Below, in pieces: positions 16,109 to 24,896 of a DNA stretch of 64,000 nucleotides (the first letter of the stretch is position 1; each line of letters starts with the position of its first letter). The stretch covers positions 496,001 through 560,000 of the forward strand of contig CAWFSJ010000005.1 in the NCBI GenBank assembly GCA_963818505.1. The letters run 5' to 3'. The translations under genes were made by a program, and so were the position numbers. Below the pieces are notes generated by a model. It ran no database searches. It saw only the letters and a program-made list of their open reading frames with translations, and was not told the DNA's origin. The DNA is from JADKAV01 sp963818505 (GTDB lineage Bacteria > Actinomycetota > Actinomycetes > S36-B12 > UBA10799).

Positions 16109-16447
16109 ATGGGTTCCTTGGGCAAGCAGCAGACCGAGTTGCTGAAGGGCACACTCGAGGGCATCGTGCTGGCGATCCTGTCCGGCCGATCGGCGTACGG
16201 CTACGAGATCACCGCGTGGCTGCGGGAGCAAGGGTTCTCCGACATCGCCGAGGGCACCGTCTACGCGCTGCTCATCAGGATCGAGCGGCGCGGCCTTGTC
16301 GACGTCGAGAAGGTCCCGTCGCAGAAGGGCCCGCCGCGCAAGGTCTATACCCTCAACGACGCCGGCCGTGACTACCTCGACGAGTTCTGGAGGACCTGGA
16401 GCTTCCTCACAGACCGACTGGACCAGCTCCGAAAGGGAGAGAAGTGA
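16109..16447 (+). CDS. PadR-family transcriptional regulator
   Basis: This 112-residue winged-helix protein contains the family hallmarks LLKGTLEGIVLAILSGRSAYGYEI near the N-terminus and EGTVYALLIRIERRGLV in the recognition region. PadR proteins of this small type (subfamily 2) lack a large ligand domain and repress small stress or efflux operons. Translation of the next gene begins at or just after its stop, so the two are co-expressed. Confidence 0.93.
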   Translation: MGSLGKQQTELLKGTLEGIVLAILSGRSAYGYEITAWLREQGFSDIAEGTVYALLIRIERRGLVDVEKVPSQKGPPRKVYTLNDAGRDYLDEFWRTWSFLTDRLDQLRKGEK

Positions 16448-16449
16448 CC

Positions 16450-16827
16450 ATGGGCATCTCCGAGTTGATGCAGAAGATGATCGGCGACAAGAAGCAGTGG
16501 CGTGATTTCAAGGCCCGCACGCGCGCCCTTCCCGAAAGTCACCGCACGGCGGTCGAGGGGTTGACCCGGTACCTCATGTACTTCGGTGCCGTCGATGGTG
16601 ACAGCGCGACCGCCCTGCTGGGGGACCTCATCGACCTCTTCGAGCGAGCCGCCGCCGACGGCACCCCGATCCGCGACATCGTCGGGGACGACCCCGTCGA
16701 ATTCGCCGACGCCCTCATCGCCAACTACGACAAGGGCGGCTACGTGGCCCGCGAGAAGCGGCGCCTCGTCGAGTGCATCGCAGAGGCCGAGGCTCTGGGA
16801 GCCGGAGATCCGGAGGTGTCGGGATAG
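16450..16827 (+). CDS. DUF1048 family protein
   Basis: This is a small, charged, soluble protein of 125-127 residues. Proteins of the DUF1048 family usually sit directly behind a PadR regulator, as here. ATG 16450 is preferred because the GGGAG site at about 16434-16438 is 11 nt upstream. A GTG at 16444 overlaps the padR stop and is an alternative. The WRDFKARTRALPESHRTAVEGL and YLMYFGAVDGD stretches are typical of the family. The function is unknown and presumably relates to the PadR target. Confidence 0.8.
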   Translation: MGISELMQKMIGDKKQWRDFKARTRALPESHRTAVEGLTRYLMYFGAVDGDSATALLGDLIDLFERAAADGTPIRDIVGDDPVEFADALIANYDKGGYVAREKRRLVECIAEAEALGAGDPEVSG

Positions 16828-17044
16828 CGCCCTGGCCATCCGGCCCTGCTGAGGCAGTCGCTTCCCCAGGTGGACGTGCGTCACCCACTCCGCGGGTAGG
16901 CGCGAGACCACAGCCATGAGCCGTCGGCGAAGGGCTCACAGTGGGACATCACGGTCCTGCCTTGGCCGTGCAAGATGGCGTAGATCATGCCACCCTTGCC
17001 ACACGCCGGGCGCCCCAGCCTGGCGTTCCACGAGAGGAGCACGC

Positions 17045-17209
17045 ATGGGCATCGAGGACATGGTCAACAAGGCCAAAGAGACACTTGCCGGCAGCGGCGC
17101 CACCGATGAGGCAATCGACAAAGTCGCGGAAACGGTCAAGGACAAGACCCCCGACCAGATCGACCCAGCAGTGGACCAGGCCGCGCAAGCGGCCAAGGAC
17201 CAGATCTGA
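17045..17209 (+). CDS. MT0933/Rv0909-like small protein
   Basis: This is a 54-residue, highly charged helical protein, MGIEDMVNKAKETLAG followed by a VDQAAQAAKDQI tail. It resembles the MT0933-like antitoxin family and CsbD-like stress proteins. The ATG at 17045 follows a GAGAGGAG ribosome-binding site. No toxin gene is adjacent, so an antitoxin role is doubtful and a stand-alone stress protein is as likely. Confidence 0.75.
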   Translation: MGIEDMVNKAKETLAGSGATDEAIDKVAETVKDKTPDQIDPAVDQAAQAAKDQI

Positions 17210-17355
17210 ACTGAGACCCCGCGACACCCGACCCCGGGCGGTCACCGCACACCCTGATGTGACGACCGCACCGACCTGAGTGCAACTGGGTGCTGGCGAA
17301 CAGGATTCCCCAACTGGCAGTGCGGATTTCGTGCAGCGCGTGCCAAGGTTGTTCG

Positions 17356-18096
17356 ATGACGCAGAACCAGCCCGACAGCATGCGCGACAGGACCTTCAGG
17401 GACAGGAGTCTGCGCGGGTCCCGGTTCATCGGCTGCGACTTCCGCGACGTTGTCATCCGCGGCAGCGAGGTCGCAGGTATGCAGATCGACTCCCCGTGGC
17501 TGCTCGAGGGAGACGGCCAACTGATTGTCAACGACATCAACGTGCTGGCCTTCGTGGACGCCGAGCTGAACCGCCGGTTCCCGGGACGCGAACTGCGAGA
17601 CGCTCGAACCCCGGGGGAGTTTTGCGCCGCCTGGGCGGCTCTCGAGCAGACCTGGCAGGCCACACTCGACCGTGCTCTGGGAATGCCACCAGGCACGCTC
17701 GACGCCTCCGTGGCCGATGAGTGGTCCTTCAACCAGACACTTCGCCACCTCGTGATGGCCACAGACACCTGGCTGGGCAAGGCGATCCTGGAGCAAACGC
17801 ACCCCTACCACCCTGCGGGTCTGCCCAACGACGACGACAGCCCCGCCTATTCCGCCTCGGACTTCTCAGGGGCCCCGGTCCCGTTCAGGGTGGTTCTCGA
17901 AGCTCGAACAGACCGGCAGGCCATGGTGCGGCTCTTCATCGCGGGAGTGACCTCCGAGGAGCTCGGCGAACCTCGGAAGAACCCCCACAACCCCGACTAC
18001 GACGAGACAGTGCATTCATGCCTGCGCACCATTCTGGAAGAGGAATGGGAACACCACCGGTACGCCGTGCGTGACCTCGACGTGCTCGCGCAGTGA
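17356..18096 (+). CDS. DinB-superfamily protein with pentapeptide-like N-terminus
   Basis: This is 246 residues from ATG 17356. Residues 10-45 have a short pentapeptide-repeat character (LRGSRFIGCDFRDVVIRGSE). Residues 70-245 form a four-helix DinB-like domain with histidines in the usual metal-binding places (LRHLVMATDTWLG and EEWEHHRYAVRDLD). DinB_2 proteins include mycothiol-dependent enzymes and others of unknown activity. The pentapeptide-DinB fusion is found in actinobacteria, but its substrate is unknown. Confidence 0.75.
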   Translation: MTQNQPDSMRDRTFRDRSLRGSRFIGCDFRDVVIRGSEVAGMQIDSPWLLEGDGQLIVNDINVLAFVDAELNRRFPGRELRDARTPGEFCAAWAALEQTWQATLDRALGMPPGTLDASVADEWSFNQTLRHLVMATDTWLGKAILEQTHPYHPAGLPNDDDSPAYSASDFSGAPVPFRVVLEARTDRQAMVRLFIAGVTSEELGEPRKNPHNPDYDETVHSCLRTILEEEWEHHRYAVRDLDVLAQ

Positions 18097-18224
18097 TAGG
18101 CGACACGGAGCCCGGCGGACGTCTAACCGGCGGCCCAGACCTGCAACAGGGAGCACTTCGGGTGAGAGTCGATCGGGTGGTGCACGAACGGACGTGATAA
18201 CCCCCGTCGTGCTGCACACAGGCG

Positions 18225-18230
18225 TACCCT
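18225..18230 (+). promoter_or_regulatory. -10 box TACCCT, leaderless start
   Basis: The hexamer ends 6 nt before ATG 18237. No Shine-Dalgarno sequence precedes the start. Confidence 0.55.
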
Positions 18231-18236
18231 TGCGCC

Positions 18237-18827
18237 ATGCTCAAACGGACCGGTTTCACTGTGCTGCTGGCGGTGTCCTTGGCACTTCCTCTTTCAGCAC
18301 CGGCCAACGCCGCCGACCCCGACATCCCCCGCAACTTCGTGCGGCACGACCTCACGCACTGGACCTGGTACGGCCCGCAGGACTGGGTTGCGTCCGAGGG
18401 GGCCAACGACCTGTTGATCGGTTCTGCGACCGGTGATCGTTTCCTGCACTACGGCGCCAGCGCCGCACCTTGTGTCTATCCGGGCTACTGGTCCACCAGC
18501 GACGAGTTCTTCGCCTACTTCCGTAACCTTTCACTGGCTGGCGCGGCGGAGAACTTCGGCCTCTACAGCTTTCCCATCAAGGGCGCGAAGTACACCAAGG
18601 TCGGTGGGATTCAGACCATCGGCGAGAACTACCTTCGTCAGCGAAGCACGTATACCGGCAAGCGGGGCAAGAAGCCCATCCGAGGCGAGTTGATCGTGGA
18701 CTTCTTCTACGCAGGTGCCGGGTCGTGCGGGCAGCGTTTGCAGATCCGCTCTGCTCCGGCCAAGGGCTACGGTCCCTCGATCAAGATCCTGCGCAAGGTC
18801 CAGACCTTCATCTTCGGGCCGCGCTGA
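18237..18827 (+). CDS. Secreted protein of unknown function
   Basis: This 196-residue protein has a clear Sec signal peptide (residues 1-25, ending PANAAD). The mature part is rich in Trp, Tyr and Gly, has two cysteines (PCVYPGY and GSCGQRL) that could form a disulfide, and has basic stretches. I do not recognise a family. Its -10-like TACCCT lies 6 nt before the ATG, which points to a leaderless transcript. The next gene starts 33 bp after its stop. Confidence 0.75.
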   Translation: MLKRTGFTVLLAVSLALPLSAPANAADPDIPRNFVRHDLTHWTWYGPQDWVASEGANDLLIGSATGDRFLHYGASAAPCVYPGYWSTSDEFFAYFRNLSLAGAAENFGLYSFPIKGAKYTKVGGIQTIGENYLRQRSTYTGKRGKKPIRGELIVDFFYAGAGSCGQRLQIRSAPAKGYGPSIKILRKVQTFIFGPR

Positions 18828-18860
18828 GCCCCGATCCGTAAGGCGTGACGACTGGCGCCA

Positions 18861-21026
18861 ATGGCGATCAAGGTCCAACCGTGTTGTGCCGAAAACCGGG
18901 TCATGAGCCAGGACGGACACGGTCCGGGCGCAAGCGAGCGGGGGTCGCTAGCCGCCGGGCAGTGGTCAGAGAAGGATCGGTTGCGCGCGATTCTTGATTC
19001 TTCGCTGGATCCGCACGTGTTGTGGGGTGCGATCCGCGATGAGGGCGGCACCTTCGTGGATCTTGAATACCTCGAGTGCAACAAGGCGGCTGCGGATTAC
19101 CTGCAGATCGAGCGCGGGGAGCTGCTGGGCAGCAGCCTCTGGTCACTGTTCGCCGGTAGAGGCACCGACAAGGTTCTGGCCTGGGCCGAACAGGTGATCA
19201 TCACCGGAGAACCCCTGCTGTTGAAGGCCCAGGAGCTCTTCAGCCAGGTCAGCCTGGACGACCGTCGATACGACGCGAGCATGGTCAAGGTGGAGGACGG
19301 TGTCGCGTTCACCTGGCGGGACGTGACTGACGACTTCAAAGCGGCGGCTGTCGTACGTGCGAACGAGGAACGGTTGCGGATGGTCACACTGCACGCCCCG
19401 GTGGCCATGAACCTCACCGCACCGGACGGAACCCTGCTCAGCGCAAACCCCGCGATGTGCCACTTCCTCGGCCGGGAGGAGGCCGAACTTCTGTCGTGCA
19501 CGTGGATGGAGTTGACGCATCCCGATGACTTGGCCACGGACCTGGCCATGGTGAGGACGATTCTCGACGGCAGCACGGACAGCTACAGACTCTCCAAGAG
19601 GTTCGTGCGACCGGACGGATCTACGGTCTGGGGCGATCTGTCGGTCTCGTGTGTGCGCGACAGCAGCGGCCAGGTCCTCTACCTGATCGCGCAGATCCTG
19701 GACATCAACGAACTGGTGGCTGGTCGCCGGCAACTCGCGGAATCGCGCCAGCACTACCAGCTGCTGGCAGAGAACACCTCAGACGTCGTGCTGAAGGTGT
19801 CCAGCGATGGATACCTTCAGTGGGCATCCCCCTCGGTCCAGGACACCCTCGGCTGGAACCGCGATGAGGTGCTCGGCAAACCCATCAGCGCGTTCGTGTC
19901 CGACTTCGACTGGGGGGCTGTCAACGGTGTGTTGACGGCCACGGCCACGGTCGGCAGCAAGGCCGGTGGGCTGTTCCGGGTCAGGTGCAGCGGCGGCGAC
20001 TGGCTCTGGGTGGACGCCACCGCCAGCTCCGCGACTGACCTCGACGGGAATCTCGTTCGTGTCGTTCGGCTGCGCGACGTTGATGCCGAGACCCGAGCTC
20101 GCAAAGCACTGACCACAAGTGAGGAGAGGTTCCGGACCGCGATGCGAGCCACGCCGATCGGCATGGCCTTGATCGATCGCGAGGGCAAGCTGCTGCAGGT
20201 CAACGGCGCGTTGAGCGCGATTTTGAAGGTGGACGAACAGTCTCTGACGGGCCAGCGGATCACCTCCATGACACACCCGGGAGACCGTCACGTGGATATG
20301 GAGATGTGGAACCTGCTGCACCTCGGCGCGGTCGACTCGGTGACTCGGGAGAAGCGGGTGGTTGACTCTTCAGGTGCGGTCGTCTGGGTCCAGAACGCTA
20401 TTGCGGCAGTGAAGGACGAGCAAGGGGCGCACGCGACCTTCGTGGCCCAGTTCCTGGACATAACCGAGGCCCGGCAGGCGCACTCACTTCTCGATTTCCA
20501 CGCCCACCACGATCCGTTGACGGACCTGAAGAACCGTCGAGCAGTACTGCAGACAATGCACTCGGTGCTGTCCCATCCCCCACGCACCGGTCAGCGGCTC
20601 GGCGTTCTGTACTGCGACCTCGACAACTTCAAGCATGTCAATGACACCTACGGCCACCCGGTCGGAGATGCACTTCTCATTGAGGTGTCGCGGCGCATCC
20701 AGCGGTGCCTTCGTGAGGCCGACACCGTCGGACGCATGGGTGGCGACGAGTTCCTGGTCCTCCTCACGCAGGTCAACGGGCTCGAGGAGGCGACGCAGGT
20801 CGCGGAGAAGGTCCGCCGCGAGGTGGGCATCCCGTTCCGGATGGATCAGCACATGCTCAAGCCGAAGCTCAGCATCGGCGCCGCGGTCGCCGATGCGGGT
20901 GACGACGCCGACGAAGTGGTGGCGCGGGCCGACCGAGCGCTGTACGAGGCGAAGAAGGCTGGGCGCGACCGAGTGGTTGCGACCGGAACCCCTGTGGCGC
21001 CGACCGCCTTGGCCCAGATGGAATGA
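18861..21026 (+). CDS. Diguanylate cyclase with multiple PAS domains
   Basis: This 721-residue cytoplasmic signalling protein has about four PAS/PAC units (roughly 35-150, 160-285, 290-405, 420-540), each followed by an EAR/DITE-like linker. A C-terminal GGDEF domain has the intact active-site motif GGDEF at 627-631 and an inhibitory RxxD site (READ) five residues upstream. It should make c-di-GMP and be product-inhibited. No EAL domain is fused. PAS units suggest control by redox, light or a small ligand. The start is ATG 18861 or ATG 18903. The latter begins just before the low-complexity region and is also plausible. Confidence 0.92.
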   Translation: MAIKVQPCCAENRVMSQDGHGPGASERGSLAAGQWSEKDRLRAILDSSLDPHVLWGAIRDEGGTFVDLEYLECNKAAADYLQIERGELLGSSLWSLFAGRGTDKVLAWAEQVIITGEPLLLKAQELFSQVSLDDRRYDASMVKVEDGVAFTWRDVTDDFKAAAVVRANEERLRMVTLHAPVAMNLTAPDGTLLSANPAMCHFLGREEAELLSCTWMELTHPDDLATDLAMVRTILDGSTDSYRLSKRFVRPDGSTVWGDLSVSCVRDSSGQVLYLIAQILDINELVAGRRQLAESRQHYQLLAENTSDVVLKVSSDGYLQWASPSVQDTLGWNRDEVLGKPISAFVSDFDWGAVNGVLTATATVGSKAGGLFRVRCSGGDWLWVDATASSATDLDGNLVRVVRLRDVDAETRARKALTTSEERFRTAMRATPIGMALIDREGKLLQVNGALSAILKVDEQSLTGQRITSMTHPGDRHVDMEMWNLLHLGAVDSVTREKRVVDSSGAVVWVQNAIAAVKDEQGAHATFVAQFLDITEARQAHSLLDFHAHHDPLTDLKNRRAVLQTMHSVLSHPPRTGQRLGVLYCDLDNFKHVNDTYGHPVGDALLIEVSRRIQRCLREADTVGRMGGDEFLVLLTQVNGLEEATQVAEKVRREVGIPFRMDQHMLKPKLSIGAAVADAGDDADEVVARADRALYEAKKAGRDRVVATGTPVAPTALAQME

Positions 21027-21033
21027 TCGGGGC

Positions 21034-21768
21034 GTGATCGGCGCGCTTCTGGCACTCAGCCTCGTGCTGCCGCCTGTGGACACCGACGCTGATTACCAAC
21101 TCGGCGGTGCGTACCCACCCGCAGCAAGTGTCGGCGTCGTGGCGCGTGACTGGCGCGAAGATCCGGCCAGCGGCGCATACTCGATCTGCTACATCAACGC
21201 CTTCCAGACCCAGCCCGAGGACCGCGGCAAGTGGTTGAGGCAGCACCCACGGCTCATCCTGCGCCGTGGCGGCGAACCTGTGACTGATCCCGGATGGCCT
21301 CGGGAGATGCTGCTGGACACCCGCTCGCGCGCCAAACGCCAAGCCATCACACGGATCGTGGGGCCCTGGATCCGCTCTTGCGCGCGTCGCGGCTATTCAG
21401 CAGTCGAGGCAGACAACCTCGACTCGTGGACGCGCAGCCGTGGCCTTCTGACGGCCCCCGCCAACGCCGCGCTGGCCCGCAGTCTGGCAGGTGTCGCGCA
21501 CAGGGCAGGGTTGGCCTTCGGTCAGAAGAACGCGGCGTCGCTGGTGGGTCGGGACTTCTTCGATTTCGCGATAGTTGAGCAATGCCAGCGGTACGACGAA
21601 TGCGACACCTTCCTCAACGCCTACGACGATCGGGTCATTGAGATCGAATATCGACGCTCCGACTTCGAAAAGGCATGCGACAGCCACTCCGACCGGATCC
21701 CGATCGTCCTGCGGGACCGGGCGCTGCGGCCTGTCGGACGGTCGGGGTACCGGTTTGACGCCTGCTGA
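21034..21768 (+). CDS. Secreted endo-alpha-1,4-polygalactosaminidase-like protein (GH114/TM1410-like)
   Basis: This is 244 residues from a GTG at 21034, only 7 bp after the preceding stop. A short hydrophobic N-terminus (VIGALLALSLVLPP) looks like a signal peptide. The body has the features of the GH114 / TM1410-like TIM barrel: SICYINAFQTQPED, VEADNLDSW with acidic residues at the barrel edge, and FGQKNAA. Relatives degrade galactosaminogalactan or are uncharacterised. Coupling to the diguanylate cyclase hints at exopolysaccharide or biofilm turnover, but that is inference. Confidence 0.75.
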   Translation: MIGALLALSLVLPPVDTDADYQLGGAYPPAASVGVVARDWREDPASGAYSICYINAFQTQPEDRGKWLRQHPRLILRRGGEPVTDPGWPREMLLDTRSRAKRQAITRIVGPWIRSCARRGYSAVEADNLDSWTRSRGLLTAPANAALARSLAGVAHRAGLAFGQKNAASLVGRDFFDFAIVEQCQRYDECDTFLNAYDDRVIEIEYRRSDFEKACDSHSDRIPIVLRDRALRPVGRSGYRFDAC

Positions 21769-21784
21769 GTCGTGAGTCCCTCGC

Positions 21785-22010
21785 CCCCACCGGAAGCATT
21801 GTGGGAAACCGGCACTTTAGTTGCCCGAAAACCACACCGGCCCCCCGCGCGGCGCCAACAACCAGCCCCCACCGGAAGCATTGTGGGAAACCGGCACTTT
21901 AGTTGCCCGAAAACCACACCGGCCCCCCGCGCGGCGCCAACAACCAGCCCCCACCGGAAGCATTGTGGGAAACCGGCACTTTAATTGCCCGAAAACCACA
22001 CCGGCTTCCC
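21785..22010 (+). repeat. Family-B intergenic repeats, cluster 2 (three tandem units)
   Basis: Three units with an exact 82-bp period (CGGAAGCATTG starts at 21791, 21873, 21955) are almost identical. The third differs by AATTGCCC for AGTTGCCC and at its 3' end. Each contains TGTGGGAAACCGG ... GCCCGAAAACCACA, so TGTGG/CCACA are again inverted ends. The array fills the space between two convergent genes. Confidence 0.88.
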
Positions 22011-22019
22011 GCCCGAGCG

Positions 22020-24299
22020 CTACCGACTGAACCGTACCGGGATGGCATTGAGCACAGCCGTCCCCGCCAACGGATCCAGGCCGACGGCCGGCGTCAAAAC
22101 ATTCGCGTTCGCTGCGGAGGTGGCGCCGACCGACCACGTGGCCTCGTGAGCGCGTGCCCAGCCGTGAGGCAGGCAGACCACCCCCGGCATCACTGCATCG
22201 GTCACTTCAACCTCCACCTCGACACTTCCGGCGGCCGAGGTCAGGGTCGCTGTGGCGCCGTCGGACAGGCCTTCGGCGGCCGCGTCCCGGGGGTTCAGCT
22301 GGGCGGTGCATCGACTTGATCCGCCGGTCAGGCGGGGCAGCGTTCGCAACCACGAGTTGTTGGTCCGCAGTTGCCGCCTGCCAACGAGAACGAGATCGGG
22401 AACGGCAACCCGGTCCAAGACACCGGCCAACCGCTGGGCCTCGGCAGCAAGCTGCGGGGGTACGAGTTCGATCCGGCCCGATGGGGTCCGCAGCACCTCC
22501 GGCAATCGGGGTTCAAGGGCGCCGAAGTCGATGCCGGACGGCGCCGCCTCCAGCATGGCCAGCGTCAGACCACCGGGGTGCTCACCGAAACCGTCGCCGA
22601 ACGGACCGCTGCGCAGGGACAGGTCCACCAGTCGCGCCACACCGCGGCGGGGGGCGACCGCCGCCAGCAAATCGGCGGGCTCACGTCCGTGTGCACGGCT
22701 CGCGGAGTCCGCGCAGGCACGGCGAGCGACTTCGAACGCCACAAGGTCGTCCAGTTGCTCAACGGTGGGCTCGGGCCCGCGGTTCACGGCGGCCGCAGCG
22801 ACCGCTGCTAGTGCGAGGAGCACCTCGCCCTCGTCTCGTTCCTCGCCGGCAAGTTCGAAGACCCGCGGTGACCATCTCGCTGCATTGCGCACGGCCAGTG
22901 AGCCGAACACCACGTCGTAATGGCTGCGCGTCAAGGGTGGTGCCGCGGGCAGGATCACGTCGGCGTGCCGGGACGTCTCGGTGACGTAGGAGTCGAGACA
23001 CACCAGCAGGTCCAGACCCGCGATTGCCCGGTCGAGCCGGTCGGCCGCGGGTGTGGAGACCACCGGGTTCCCGGCGACCGTGATCAGGGCACGCAGGCGC
23101 TCGCCGGTCTGCGGATCCGGCGTGTCGATCTCCTCGGCCAGAGCCGCGACGGGGAACTCGCCGAGAACACTGGGTAGGCCACGAACCCTGGTCCTCTGGC
23201 TTCCCGGCACACGCACACCCCGCCCGCGGCCGGGCTCCCCGAACGTTGTGGGCCCACCGGCCGGTGGCAGCGGGAACATCACCCCACCGGGTCGGTCGAG
23301 GTTGCCGGTGAGCACGTTGATCACTGCGATCAGCCAGGAGGCCAAAGTGCCGAAGGAGGTGGGCTCGCCGTCCACGGGCAAGCCCGAAGTGGACGTTCCC
23401 ATGCGTCCGTAGACCGCCGCGGAACCTGCCGTCGCGATCTGTCGGCCCAGCGCCACGATCCTCTCGGCAGGCAGGCCAGTCGGCCCGGCGACGGCCCCGG
23501 CGGAGAACGGCTCGACCAGTTCCCGCAGTTGTTCAACCGCCTGCTCGTCGACCCACGGTGTGGCCTGCGCAAGGTCGATCAGCCCTTCGGCGAACAGTGT
23601 GTGCACGAGTCCGGCCAGTAGCAGGACGTCGGTGCCGGGGTGTATCGCCAGGTGTTCATCTGCGGCGTCTGCGGTCCGCGTGCGCACCGGGTCCACAACT
23701 ATCAACCGACCGCCCCGGGCGCGCAGAGCACGAAGCCGCCCGGGCATGTCCGGGACCGTCATCATGGAACCGTTGGACACCAGCGGGTTGCCGCCGATCA
23801 CCACGAACAGATCCGTGCGGTCGATGTCCGGCACCGGTACGGAGAGCTCGGTTCCGTACATCAGTCCCAGCGCCACCTGCTGCGGCATCTGGTCCACGGT
23901 GCTGGCGGAGAAGCGGTAGCGGGTGCCAAGCGCCCTGACCAGCGCGGGCAGGTAGAAGGTGCTCGTGACGTTGTGGGCGTTCGGGTTGCCCAGGTAGACC
24001 CCCACCGCGTCCGGCCCGGACTGCCCGATCACCTCGGCCAGGCCCGAACGAATGCGGTCGAACGCCTCGTCCCAAGTCGCCTCCCGCAGGCGTCCCTCGT
24101 CGCGGACCATGGGGGTTCGCAACCGCGCCGGGTCGTCCTGCAGATCACCGATCGCGACCCCCTTGGGACAGATGAAGCCCCCGCTGAACACGTCGTCGGC
24201 GTCCCCCCTCACCCCGGTAACACGGCCGTCCGAGACCGTGATCTCCAGCCCACATGTGGCTTCGCACAGAGGACAGATGTGCCGCACCTTGTTCGTCAC
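22020..24299 (-). CDS. Molybdopterin-dependent oxidoreductase
   Basis: This 759-residue member of the DMSO-reductase superfamily starts from a GTG at 24299. The N-terminal CPLCEATCGL and later FICPKG supply four cysteines for a [4Fe-4S] cluster. Molybdopterin-binding segments include GNPNAHNVTSTFYLPALV and VVIGGNPLVSNG. A C-terminal MoCo-dinucleotide barrel follows (from about 640, LRTNNSWLRTLPRL). No Tat signal is present, so it is cytoplasmic. The likely metal-ligand region reads SASTVDQMPQQ, without Cys or Sec, unlike classical formate dehydrogenase. The substrate is unknown. Its GTG overlaps the stop of the upstream AOC-barrel gene (GTGA). Confidence 0.88.
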   Translation of the reverse strand: MTNKVRHICPLCEATCGLEITVSDGRVTGVRGDADDVFSGGFICPKGVAIGDLQDDPARLRTPMVRDEGRLREATWDEAFDRIRSGLAEVIGQSGPDAVGVYLGNPNAHNVTSTFYLPALVRALGTRYRFSASTVDQMPQQVALGLMYGTELSVPVPDIDRTDLFVVIGGNPLVSNGSMMTVPDMPGRLRALRARGGRLIVVDPVRTRTADAADEHLAIHPGTDVLLLAGLVHTLFAEGLIDLAQATPWVDEQAVEQLRELVEPFSAGAVAGPTGLPAERIVALGRQIATAGSAAVYGRMGTSTSGLPVDGEPTSFGTLASWLIAVINVLTGNLDRPGGVMFPLPPAGGPTTFGEPGRGRGVRVPGSQRTRVRGLPSVLGEFPVAALAEEIDTPDPQTGERLRALITVAGNPVVSTPAADRLDRAIAGLDLLVCLDSYVTETSRHADVILPAAPPLTRSHYDVVFGSLAVRNAARWSPRVFELAGEERDEGEVLLALAAVAAAAVNRGPEPTVEQLDDLVAFEVARRACADSASRAHGREPADLLAAVAPRRGVARLVDLSLRSGPFGDGFGEHPGGLTLAMLEAAPSGIDFGALEPRLPEVLRTPSGRIELVPPQLAAEAQRLAGVLDRVAVPDLVLVGRRQLRTNNSWLRTLPRLTGGSSRCTAQLNPRDAAAEGLSDGATATLTSAAGSVEVEVEVTDAVMPGVVCLPHGWARAHEATWSVGATSAANANVLTPAVGLDPLAGTAVLNAIPVRFSR

Positions 24300-24790
24300 T
24301 TGATGGTCCTGAAGTGGAAGACGTGACGCCAAGTGCCGTCCTTGAGATGTATCGACTTGCACCACCCGTGCGCACCGGCGTACTCACCGGAACCGCCCAC
24401 CACGGGACGGACGACCGAGGTTCGTCGGGCCACGGTCGGAGCCGTTTGCTCGTAAACCGCGACGCCACCCACCACGAGTTGGTCAGCGGACTTACCGATC
24501 GTGAAGACGAGGTCCGCGGCGCGGTACTCCTTGCCCGCGCTCGGCTCGCCGACTGTGGTCGTCAGCAGCGATCCGGTCAGGAAGCCGATGCGCTTGTCCG
24601 TTCCCGGCTTGGTCAGGTCGGCGTAGTACGTGCGCAGATCCCCGGCACTCGGCGTTCCAGGTGTGACCGGGACCAGTTGCGCGGAGACCGAGCCATGGGC
24701 GACCTTGAGGGTCGTCGTGTCTGCCATGGCCGGGCTAGCGGCGAAGAACGAGAGGGCCACGACGAGTGGCAACAGCAGGCGACGAAGCAT
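24296..24790 (-). CDS. Secreted allene-oxide-cyclase-barrel (dirigent-like) protein
   Basis: This 164-residue protein has a signal peptide (residues 1-24, ending SPAMAD). The mature part shows the pattern of bacterial AOC-barrel proteins: GFLTGSL, DLVFTIG, ADQLVVGGVAVYE, then SVVRPVVGGSGEYAGAHG and a C-terminal DGTWRHVFHF. Bacterial members have no settled function. The chosen ATG at 24790 begins the signal peptide. TATAGT lies 6 nt upstream, suggesting a leaderless transcript. Its stop overlaps the GTG start of the molybdopterin enzyme, which implies coupled translation of an exported and a cytoplasmic protein. Confidence 0.8.
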   Translation of the reverse strand: MLRRLLLPLVVALSFFAASPAMADTTTLKVAHGSVSAQLVPVTPGTPSAGDLRTYYADLTKPGTDKRIGFLTGSLLTTTVGEPSAGKEYRAADLVFTIGKSADQLVVGGVAVYEQTAPTVARRTSVVRPVVGGSGEYAGAHGWCKSIHLKDGTWRHVFHFRTIK

Positions 24791-24796
24791 GCAGCG

Positions 24797-24802
24797 ACTA
24801 TA
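24797..24802 (-). promoter_or_regulatory. -10 box TATAGT, leaderless start
   Basis: On the complement, TATAGT ends 6 nt before ATG 24790. The gene has no Shine-Dalgarno sequence. Confidence 0.6.
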
Positions 24803-24896
24803 CGCGTCAGGTCGACATCTGGTTGCCGCCGCGAGACGACCGGCAAAGACCTCCGTGCCACCATGGTCGATAGTCGAGAAGAGTCCCGGGGGCAGC

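Noticed and set aside
21780..22030. Overlapping open frames through the family-B cluster as proline-rich genes
   Set aside because: The frames exist only because the 82-bp repeats lack stops; they have no start signals and repeat the same peptide exactly.
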